Positions 10,955 through 19,919 of a stretch of 64,000 nt of DNA are shown here, piece after piece. Both the position numbers and the translations under genes were made by a program. The stretch covers positions 170,988,182-171,052,181 of the forward strand of contig CM038052.1 of the NCBI GenBank assembly GCA_021397845.1, given 5' to 3'. Positions within the stretch are counted from its first letter, which is position 1. Every line of letters starts with the position of its first letter. The stretch comes from Areca catechu (taxonomy: Eukaryota > Streptophyta > Magnoliopsida > Arecales > Arecaceae). The notes under the pieces were generated by a model. It did no database searches, was not told where the DNA came from, and worked only from the letters and a program-made list of their open reading frames with translations.

Positions 10955-12679
10955 TGGTGTGGGCACTAGGATCCAACAGAGGCTCCTCAACCCTCTGTGG
11001 ATCTCAGATTAGGGTTCCCCCTTTCTATGAGTCCTGTAATAAGGCCTTGAGCCCAAAACATTGTTATAATTTCTTGTCAAAGTTTGTTTAGTCCTGTACC
11101 TTGACCAATTTGGGTCAAGTTAGGTCATGAGTCCTGTATTTGTTCGAGTATGAGTTTGGACTGGACCCAAGCCCAATTGAAGTCACTCTGGTTTTTTTCA
11201 CCAAATCAAGTTATGGTGGGCCAACCCATCCCTTCTACTTGGGATAATGCCAACTCAGGTGCCACCTCAGCTACCTACGTGGCGCCACATCAGCTCCACT
11301 TGGGCATCCAAGAAGGGAAACAAAGTGGCATCCTCATGCTTTCCACACGCCTTGGACAACATCCCCCTCTTCCCTCCCCCACATCACACCTTGTTCCATC
11401 AAAAGAGGGCGTTGAACATCCTTGAATGAACCAAGCCTCAAAGCAAGCCTCCTCCCAAGCTTTTTTCCCAAAGTGATCTTGCAAGGAAGGAAGGTCAAAG
11501 GACACACTCCCCTCTTCAAGCCCTCAACCATGCAACGCCCATGGAGTTCTCCCTTGGTCGGCCAAGAATCAATCCTAGAAGATGGCGTGAAGAGCCCAAG
11601 GGAACACATCCCTCCAAGCAAGCCATGCCCCACTCATTCTTCCCAAAATAAGCATGCTAAGGAAGGAAGTCAAGGGACCAATCCCCCTCTCCAAGCCTTT
11701 GCCCATGCCACGCCCAACTCCAAATTATTTGGTCAGCCAAAGAGATGGGATGTGGAAAATTTTTGGGCGCCACCATGAGTCTTGTAATTTGAATTTCAAA
11801 AGGGCCTTGGGTGCCTATTTAAAGGACCCAATCCCTTCCTTGTAGAACTAATGAATGAATGAATGATTGATTGAGTGATTAATGAAAAATTTGAGTTTTT
11901 TCCACCCTCCAAACATTGTCTCTTAGGCTAGGTTTGAGTGGAATTGCCTTCGTCCCCAGGGACGTCGAGTGGTGTGAAGCCACCTGTCCGTCTCCCCAGG
12001 GCATCGCAAATCCTTCGTCCTCCAGGATGTCGCGTGGTGTGAGGCCACATTCCTTCGTCCTCCGGGACATCGTGGGATGCGAGGCTCCAAGTTATCTTCG
12101 ACTTCGACTTCGAAATCCAGCCAGACACCGGGCTCGAAGCCCCTTCCCAACTCCAGTTCAATTCCTTTCCGTGCATCTCCACATTCCGCTGACCTTTCTT
12201 TTGTTTGCCTACAGGTCCTCCCTGGCATCTCAGGCATTGGAGACAGTCAGCTTTGCCATCGCGACCTCCCGACCCAATGCCAGTGCTCCCACGGGTTCGA
12301 CTGCTCGGGCATCCAGGCCGCATCCATCGAGTTAAGCGATCTCTGCACCGTGTGCTTCGGAAGTTTGAGGTTTGCCTTCTCTTTATCTCCTAAATAGATA
12401 TTGTAGGTCGAGCTAGTCCTACCGGGGTTTCTTAATCCCGGGGTCCTGTTCTCGTTCTTACTTTTAGGGCTTTGAACTGCTAGCGTAAGCTTCCATTAAT
12501 GTTCTTCGTATTTCTTATCTTTGCTTGTGATCGGGAATCGAAACCCTAAAACAACGAAGAAAAACAATAAGAAACATAAAAAAAAAAAAAATCATCAACC
12601 CTAAAAAGAATTTCTTTGCATCGTAAGCATCCTTATTGGCATCCAGCATCCCTAGCCCTAACCCCCTTGTTCCACATCA
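10955..12679 (+). repeat. Chromovirus 3' LTR
   Basis: This 1725-bp partner of 3657-5362 starts TGGTGTGGGCAC and ends CCACATCA, followed by the target duplication ATAGT. The upstream tract ending CAGGAGAAC is a weak polypurine tract. It has a shorter (AATG)n run and an extra tandem copy of about 44 bp near 12010-12060. Confidence 0.92.
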
Positions 12680-13039
12680 ATAGTCCTCTACGACTTTCAA
12701 GGGATCGTTGTCCGTTTCTCTCTTGTCAGGGGATTCTTCATCCTAAATGCCACCCAACCGATGAGGGTTGGTGGTTTGTTGCTCCCCGCCCAAAGGGCAT
12801 CAAATTTGAACCCCCCCTTTTCCATCAAGGGATGGAAGAGCATGTATTTTTTTGCCTCTATCTAAGTGATCGACTGGGTCTGGAGTGATCCGAACCGGTA
12901 CTCGAACTGCAACTCCCAGGTGGAGGCTGCAGACCGGGAGGTGTACACCAGCTCGTCACCTCCTAGATTCCTTCTCTTCAGGATCTGTTAACTGAGCAGA
13001 ACCTGCATGATGTCGGGATCAACCCAATCCGAGCCCTAG

Positions 13040-13130
13040 GTGAGCCTCACGAATTGTGTTTCATTTTCCTTCATGAATTCTCCTCAACCTCGAGGTTAAC
13101 CCATATTCTTCCTTTTCTATATTTATGAAG
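13040..13130 (+). other. Predicted intron 1 of the Tat-1 antisense gene
   Basis: The donor CTAG/GTGAGC and the acceptor ATTTATGAAG/TTCTCC bracket a T-rich 91-bp stretch. The Tat-2 antisense gene has donor TTTAG/GTAAGT and acceptor AATATGAAG/TTTTC at the same place, after the WWF domain, in a 73-bp intron. Confidence 0.65.
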
Positions 13131-13647
13131 TTCTCCTTGGACCAGATCCTGGAGATGACTTGGAAGAGGAGCGCATCTCCAGGGCCCAGAGAGGACCCAA
13201 CAAAAAGGGCTTGCGAAGAAGTCGGTCGGGGGCCTAGGTTTGCTACACCATCCGGCCAAGAGGGAACGGTGGCTGGGCCGGCCTCCTCATCGCCCGGTCT
13301 GTAGGCCCAGCTCTTAGCTCGAGGGCCCGATGCACCCATACAGGCCAGACCTGTGACCCTTGCTGCAGCCGAAGCCCCGAAAGTAATCGAAGTGGAGGCC
13401 GAGGCAGGAGTGCGGGGAAGGCTACCACCACCACCACCACCGTCGGTGACAGGAGTGGTGGGCCCACCACCAACAGCTGAGACCACCACCAACAGGAGCG
13501 ACGGTGCTGCTGAACTTAGCGGTCACCCAAGACAGTGTGCTGGCTAAGTGAATGATGGAATTCACTATCTAGTCGCGTGACCGCCGCAAGAGGGGCGGTA
13601 AGGTGCTATCGGTGACCATCACCGGCATTCTTTCCCAGCTCTTCTCG

Positions 13648-13722
13648 GTAAGTCCTTTCCTTCATTTTTTCTTCTCTTCATTTTTAGTTAGATTACCCTT
13701 ATTGACACTTTTGTTGATGCAG
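13648..13722 (+). other. Predicted intron 2 of the Tat-1 antisense gene
   Basis: A canonical donor CTCG/GTAAGT and acceptor TTGTTGATGCAG flank a pyrimidine-rich 75-bp stretch. Tat-2 has a 77-bp counterpart at 52083-52159 (minus strand) whose donor now reads ATAAGT. Confidence 0.7.
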
Positions 13723-14436
13723 ATCGGCATCGATATCATTTTGATTAGGGACTACTGTGCCCAGTGGGCCAAATGGGAGGCCCCGTAAAAGTAGCTCGTA
13801 GAGGCGCTGGGGGAAGAAGTGAAGGCATAGACGGAGAGGGTCTGGGCTCTTGAGGACTAGAGCAGGACCCTCCATGCTGAGGTGGCCGACACGATGGGAG
13901 CGACGGCCAAAGCCGAGAGGCGGGCCAGGGAGCTGGAGGCATCCCTAGCTACCTAGAGGGGGAAGTCCACCCGTCAGGTGGAGGAGTCCGCCGTGGAGGT
14001 GGAGCATTTGGATGGGCAGTCCCAGGCCCTCCAAACCCTTCTAGAGGCGGCACTAGCACGGGCGGCATCGGCAAAAAAGAAAGCAACCGTAGCGGTGGCG
14101 CTGATGGAGGTCACCAAGAAGAAGGCTGCGAAGGCAGTGCCGAGGTACAAGGCCTCGACAGAGTTCGTGGAAGAAGTGCAGGAGGCGATCGTGGACTCCT
14201 TCATGAAGGGGTTCATGATCTGCAAATCAAAAGTGGCGTAGGCCTTCCCCGACTTGGACATGGAGGGCATCATCGTCCTGGTGACCCCATGCACAAGTTC
14301 TGAGGGGGCGAGGCCCCCCGCTGAAGCGGTCGAGGTGGTGCCCATCACTGCCAAGGTGGCTGCTCCATCGATGGAGAGCCAGGGGGATACCGACGAGCCC
14401 CCTCGCCATCCCAGGAAGGAGCCTGCAGAGTCGTGA

Positions 14437-14880
14437 CTCTTGTAGTTAGGAATTTTCTTTTTCTTTTCTTTGGGGACCACTCGGCTTGTCGGGGGCCCCC
14501 TTTGCTATAAAGGAATTTGCTCTTTTTTTAATGAAGTCTTCTTTTCTTCACCGAGCTGTGTACTTCTTTTCTCTCTTCTTTTTCTTTTGTTGCATGAATC
14601 CTCCCCGCGGCCACCAATCCAAAGGCTTCCTAGGCTTTAGTCCTTCCCAGTGATTCCTTAGAGATAGCAGGTAACCGAAGGGAACTCAGGAATTTCGTGA
14701 ATTACTTTCACTGTGCCGAGAGGATCACTGAGGGTCCTTAGGGGTTTTGCTAGGATTGATTACCTATGTTGGGGCTTCCAAGGTTCTAGCTCTTCCTCTC
14801 CAATTTAGGAGTTGGTGGATGGCTGGAAGGACCTTGGAGACTCTACAAGTTATCCCTGCCAGACCCTGATACTATTAAGT
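14437..14880. other. Tat-1 spacer between antisense gene and minisatellite
   Basis: This non-coding stretch lies between the 3' end of the antisense gene and the tandem repeats. It contains T-rich runs near 14450-14590. I find no open frame with recognisable motifs. Confidence 0.5.
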
Positions 14881-15600
14881 TGAAAGACAGGACTTAAAGA
14901 GTTTCAGACCTGCCACTGCCGGTTTGGTAGCCTGGCTTGTAGAGTGCGGGGCTTTTGGAATGTCGTGGCTTGCCACTGCTAGACTGAGAGTCTGACGAAG
15001 AGATTGCGGGGCTTTTGGAGTGTCTTAGCTTGCCATCATCGAATTGGAGGTCCGATGGATAGAGTGCGGGGCTTCTGGAGTGTCCCAGCTTGTCGTCACC
15101 GAACTAGGATTCCAACGAATAGATTGTAGAGCTTCTGGAGTATCCCAACTTGCCATCGCCGAGCTGGGAGTCTGACAGAGAGATTGCGGGGCTTTTGGAG
15201 TATCTCTGCTTGCCATCGCTGAACTGAGAGTTCGACGAAGAGATTATGGGGCTTCTGGAGTATTCCAGCTTGCCATCGTCGAACTAAGAGTCTAACGGAT
15301 AGAGTACAGGGCTTCTAGAGTTTTCCATCTTTGGAGTGTGGGGCTTCAAGAGTTTTCTGGCTTTGGAGTGCGGGGCTTCAAGAGTTTCCTTGCTTTAAAG
15401 TATGGGGATTCAGGAGTTCCCCGACTTTGGAGTGCGGGGCTTCAAGAGTTCCTTGGCTTTGGAGTGTGGAGCTTCAGGAGTTTCCTGGCTTTAAAGTATG
15501 GGGCTTCATGAGTTTCCTGGCTTTGGAGTGCCGGGCTTCAGGAGTTTCCCGGCTTTGGAGTGTGGGGCTTTAGGAGTTTCCTGGCTTTTGTTGCCAGACT
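14881..15600. repeat. Tat-1 minisatellite: 60-bp units followed by 32-bp units
   Basis: From 14941 to 15360 a GCGGGGCTTCTGGAGT-type unit repeats at exactly 60 bases (starts 14941, 15001, 15061, 15121, 15181, 15241, 15301); a diverged unit precedes it at 14881. From about 15330 to 15590 the period drops to about 32 bases, each unit keeping only the GGGGCTTCAGGAGTTTCC part. The shorter unit looks like an internal deletion of the longer one. The array sits just past the end of pol, as in Tat-2. Confidence 0.88.
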
Positions 15601-15686
15601 TGGAGTCGGGCGAAGATATTCCTGCACATGTGAAAATGGTGTTGCACCAAAAAAAAAACTTTTCATTGATGGGAGGAAATCTTATA

Positions 15687-15747
15687 TTATTGGTAGTACA
15701 TCCTCAGATTGTTGGCATTCCAAGTCCGTGTGAAATGGACACCATCG
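15687..15747 (-). pseudogene. Tat-1 integrase C-terminal tail
   Basis: On the minus strand this encodes TRTWNANNLRMYYQ and a stop, the characteristic end of Tat-lineage pol. Tat-2 ends with the same MYYQ at 48884. The solo LTR at 15748-17278 separates it from the rest of the integrase. Confidence 0.75.
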
Positions 15748-17278
15748 TGTTGCCCAGGTGGCTTCCCAAGAGGGGATGAATTGGGATAATAAAAAAAAAC
15801 TTGCAAGAATGTGCACTTTGAAAATCTTTTAGCATTGTGGTGTTGTGATAAATTATGCAACGGAAGCAGGTAAATCAACAATCACAAACAAGTCAAACAC
15901 AACCACAAACACAAGAAATTTAGAGTGGTTTGGAGCAACCTTGTTCCTACATTCACTACCCAAGCACCACTTTGGATTTCTACTATATTCTTTCTAGAAT
16001 ACAGTTAGATTGTTTTATCGGCATCACAATCCAAACCCAATACTCTTTGTTTTTTATACCGGGCTCACCAAAAAAACCTAACTTAGGTTTTAATAGGCTC
16101 ACCTAATAACCTTTCAACACCCTTGGTTTTAATATGGGCTAACCAAGAAACCTAACTTAAGTTTTAATAGGCTCACTTAATAACCTTTCAACACTCACAA
16201 GACACAGCCCCTTGCTACTCTTGGAGAAGATACAAGATATTTCAAAAAGAAACTAGCAACTTTACAACAAACCCAAGTTGTTTAGTAGTTGCCGATGAAG
16301 CTCAAATTGAAGCCATGCTTTAGATGCTCTTGAATACTCTTAAAGCTGCTTCTTGACTTTCTCAAAAGTTGGATTCAATGATTGAAGATGAGTTGGTGAA
16401 GCTTTGAATCCTTTATTAAATGCTCTCTTGAAGTTGGTTGGTGAAAGACTTGAAACTCACTTGAATGCTCTTTAATTTTCGATAAATAATTCAAAGAATT
16501 GTCTTAATCCATCATAAATATCTCTGTTGGAGCCTTCTTGGAATTCAAAAATTCAATTCTACAACTAGCCGTTACAGGTCTGAACCCGATACTCGAGTCG
16601 ACTCGAGATGGTTGAGTCAGCTCGAAGTCTCAGACAGGAGAAAATCAAACTCTGGACGAGTCGGCTCTTCTGGGTCGAGTCGGCTCGAAGTCTCAGTCAA
16701 GAGAAAAACAAACTCTGGACGAGTTAGCTCTTCTGGGTTGAGTTGGCTTGGATCTCTGAGTTTCTGAATCCTATGATTTGGAATTTCTAGATGAGTCAGC
16801 TTGGTATCTTTGAGTCGGCTCAGATTTCTAAAACTCTGAAACTCTCCATGCCATGCCAGAAAGTAGTTGGCTCTTGGTCCATGAGTCGGCTCTTGATCCA
16901 TGAGTCGACTCGAGTAGAACTTCTTCAAAACTTCAACCAAAGGTATCTCCAACTAATGCAAGTCTTCCGAATACTTCAAAATAATTTACAAAAGATATCT
17001 AACCTATTCAAACTCAATTTTACTAAATTATAGCCCTTTTTACAAGATTACAAGAATAAGAATTCGGGCTTTACAACTTTAAGATCTTCAATACAATTTG
17101 TTTGTACAACTCTTCATCAAATAATGCAATTACACTGGAATAAACTTCAACTAAATAGGAAATAAAATAACACATTGATAAATGCTTCCTACAAAAACTT
17201 TTTGAATAATTGAAAAGGTTAGAAATAAATACATGCTCCAATATTTTGTGATCATCAAAATCATTTCAGGGGTCAACA
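15748..17278 (+). repeat. Solo LTR, SIRE/Maximus-type Ty1/copia (copy 1)
   Basis: The sequence begins TGTTGCCCAGG and ends GGGTCAACA. Near-matching 5-bp duplications flank it (CATCG 15743-15747, TATCG 17279-17283). It shares start, end and internal blocks (AGAGTGGTTTGGAGCAA near 15921; CCCAAGCACCAC near 15958) with the copy at 19920-21389. No coding region lies inside, so it is a solo LTR left by recombination. It holds about 11 degenerate copies of a palindrome based on GAGTCGACTC between 16592 and 16914. The superfamily call rests on resemblance to known SIRE/Maximus LTRs. Orientation is not certain. Confidence 0.75.
16592..16914. repeat. Array of GTCGAC-centred palindromes in solo LTR copy 1
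   Basis: A perfect 16-bp palindrome CTCGAGTCGACTCGAG lies at 16592-16607. Related copies, most reading GAGTCGGCTC or GAGTCAGCTC, recur near 16614, 16656, 16677, 16721, 16740, 16794, 16813, 16864 and 16882, and another GAGTCGACTCGAG lies at 16902. Spacing is irregular. Confidence 0.85.
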
Positions 17279-19919
17279 TATCGAGTCCGACAAGGTAGTA
17301 AGCTCCATGAGGAAGGGCTTCGACTATCTTATAAGGGCATTCCCAGTTAGGGGAGAGCTTGCCACACTCCCCAAGCTACGAGACTTTGGCTTGTCGTAGA
17401 ACCAGGTTGCTTGGACGGAAGGTTTTTAGCTTCACACGGGAGTTGTAATACCGGGCCACCCATTCCCTGTAGGCTGCCATGCGAAGTCGGGCCTTATCCT
17501 TTATTTCTTCCAGGAGGTCCAGGTTGAGCAGAAGGTGGGCCAGATTCTCAGCTTCATTATATTGCTCACCCGTAGTGTGGGCAGGCCCAGTTCCACCGGG
17601 ATAATAGCTTCAATGCTGAAGATGAGATTGAAGGGCACCTAACCTATTGTTGTCCTGGGCATAGTATGATAGGCCCAAAGAATGCTGGGGAGTTCTTCGG
17701 CCCACTGGCCCTTGGCCTGGTCTAACATGGTTCAGAGCCTTTGAAGGATGGTCCGGTTGGTCACCTCGTTCTCCTCGTTTATTTAGGGATGAGCTACCGA
17801 GGTGAAACGGTGGCAGATGTTAAGGTCAGCACAAAATTCTTCAAATGCTTGGTTGTCAAATTGCCATCTATTGTCAGTGATGATGGAGTGGGGAAGTTCA
17901 AAACGGTAAATGATCGACTTCCAGAGAAAAGATCTGACCTTAGCTTCAGTAATCCATGCTAACAGTTTGGCTTTGACCCACTTGGTGAAGTAATCAATGG
18001 CCACTATCAGGATCTCCGCTATCCGGTGCAGGGGGAAAGGGGCCCAAAAGGTCTATTCCCCACTAAGCAAATGGCCAGGGGGTGGAGAGCTGGGAGAGCG
18101 GTGTGGCTGGCTGGCACTGCATGCAAGCATGCCATTGGCAACGATCACATTTCTTTACGAAGTCAGTTGCGTCTTCCCTCATTGTCTTCTAGTAATATCC
18201 TTGGAGAAGGGCTTTGTATGCCAATGTCCTGCCCCCCACATGGTTCTCACAAAGACCTTCATGTATCTCCTGGAGCACAAAGGCCCCTCTGAGGGTCTCA
18301 AATACTTCAGGAGCGGGTAAGAATAGGACCTGCGATAGAGTTGCCCATCCATCAACACAAAGCACGCAGCCTTCTTCTTGAGGAGGCTAGCCTCTGTGCG
18401 GTTCTCGGGCAGAGTACCATCGATGATGTATTTGATATAATGATCCATCTAGCTGGGTTCAGGAGAGACTTACTAAATCTCGTCGGGCATCTCGTAACTG
18501 GGAGCATGAAGGTATTCGACATAGGCGTGCCCCAATGACAAGTTTGGTAGAGTTGCAAACTGGGAGAGGGCATCGGCACAGGCATTCTCTCCACGAGGGA
18601 TGTGGAAGATACTAAAGCACCGAAGCCTATTATACTCGAATATACCTGCTCTAGATACTTCGACATCTGAGGGTCTTGGGCTTCAAACTCTCCCGAGACC
18701 TGGCCAGCCACTAATTATGAGTCGGTAAAGACTCTTAGGCTGGACACACCCGCTCATGGGATACCCTTAATCCCGTGAGGAGTGCCTTGTACTCTGCCTG
18801 GTTATTGGTAGCTTTGAATAGGAAGTATAGTGTGCACTCAGCCACAACCCCATCATGCTTGGCGAGGATAAGGTCAGCTTTACTTCCTCTTGCATTGGAC
18901 ACGCTGTCCACATGGAGGACCCAAACCTCCTCGTCAACTAGTGGCTCCACTTGGTATCCCAGGGAGGTCCTCTGGCTCTTTGCTCATGCCAGTGCACTCG
19001 ACCAAGAAGTTGGCCAACACTTGTGCCTTTTGGGATGGCCTTGGATAGTAGGCGATTTCGAACTCATTGAGCTTCAATACTTATTTAGCCAGACACCCCG
19101 ATATATCCAAATGGCTGAGTATGGCCCTCAGTGGCTGGTCGGTTAGAACCGCGATTAGGTGGGCTTGGAAATATGGCCTGAGATGTTGAGTAGATATAAT
19201 GAGTGCAAAAATTAGTTTTTTAGAGCGGGTGTACCTGGTCTCCACATCTCGAAGGAACTTGCTAGCGAGTACACCGACTTCTAGACTCCATCTCTATCTG
19301 TGCGGATAAGCACTGAACTGATGGCTCCCGAAGTGATCGCTAGATATAGGAGGAGTTCCTCCCTGTCCTTCGGCCTGGAGAGCAGCAGTGGTGACGCCAT
19401 GAACTTCTTCAACTCCTTGAAGGCTTCTCGGCATTCCTTCATCCAGACAAAGTTGTGCACCTTGCGTAACGCCTTGAAGAAAGGCAGGTAGCAGTCGGTA
19501 GAGCATGAGATGAACCAGTTTAGGGCTGTAATCTGAACGGTTAGGCACTGTACCTGCTTCTTCGAGGTAGGATGTTCCATGTCGACAATCACCTGGACCT
19601 TCTCCGGGTTGGCTTCAATCCCTCTCTGTGTGACCATGAAGCCCAAAAACTTTCTGGCTACCATGCCGAAGGTGCACTTAGCTGGGTTCAACTTTATCTG
19701 ATGAAGGTGAAGGTTGTGGAATACTTCCACCAGGTTTGCAATGTGGTCCGACTCCGACCGACTCATGACAAGCATGTTGTCCACGTAAACTTGCATGTAT
19801 TTGATCCTTGAAGACCTTATTGACTAAACGCTAGTATGTAGCTCCGACGTTTTTTAGACCAAATAGCATCATCCTGTAGCAATATATCCCACGGTCTGTG
19901 ATGAAGGCAGTGTGCTCCT
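17279..19919 (-). pseudogene. Tat-1 pol: C-terminal RT, RNase H, archaeal RNase H, integrase
   Basis: In minus-strand order: RT with MMLFGLKNVGATY (about 19830-19865) and catalytic box YVDN (19776-19787); RT/RNase H linker and RNase H (19281-19600); archaeal-type RNase H with VLHVDSVSN and NNQAEYKALLTGL (18735-18950); integrase N-terminal region (18179-18448, LMDGQLYRRSYSYPLL); integrase core AIDYFTKWVKAKLL, IITDNRWQFDN (17783-18004); and C-terminal remnants to 17284. The second catalytic Asp of RT is Asn. The frame is broken repeatedly, and the zinc-finger region is degraded. Confidence 0.85.

Larger units (their letters stand above)
3657..12679 (+). mobile_element. Ty3/gypsy chromovirus, full length, nested in Tat-1
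   Basis: The element has two LTRs (3657-5362, 10955-12679) that start TGGTGTGGGCAC and end CCACATCA. Perfect 5-bp target duplications ATAGT lie at 3652-3656 and 12680-12684. The initiator-Met primer site follows the 5' LTR. Inside are gag with one zinc knuckle, aspartic protease, RT, RNase H, HHCC/DDE integrase with a GPY/F module, and a C-terminal chromodomain. The RT motif VVYFDDILIYS differs from the VFIDDILIYS type usual in Tekay/Del elements. I leave the clade open among CRM, Reina and Galadriel. Stops, a frameshift and a deletion disable it. Confidence 0.93.
12680..14436 (+). pseudogene. Tat-1 antisense gene, 3' part with two introns
   Basis: The frame resumes after the chromovirus at its target duplication (LYDFQGIVV), then has DEGWWFVAPRPKG and HVFFCLYLSD, matching KKGWWFIAPC and SQFFFAFYEG in Tat-2. 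Intron 1 is 13040-13130 (GTGAGC to TATGAAG, 91 bp). Intron 2 is 13648-13722 (GTAAGT to GATGCAG, 75 bp). The last exon encodes a long charged, probably coiled-coil segment (AERRARELEASL, AASAKKKATVAV), then DSFMKGFMICKSKVA, a TAG at 14239-14241, and AFPDLDMEGI to TGA at 14434. The last exon has one TAA and five TAG stops. Antisense genes downstream of pol are known in some Tat elements; the function is unknown. Confidence 0.7.

Noticed and set aside
785..12679. Endogenous pararetrovirus (caulimovirid) origin for the retroelements
   Set aside because: LTRs, target duplications, integrase and Ty3-type domain order are all present, and no movement protein was seen.
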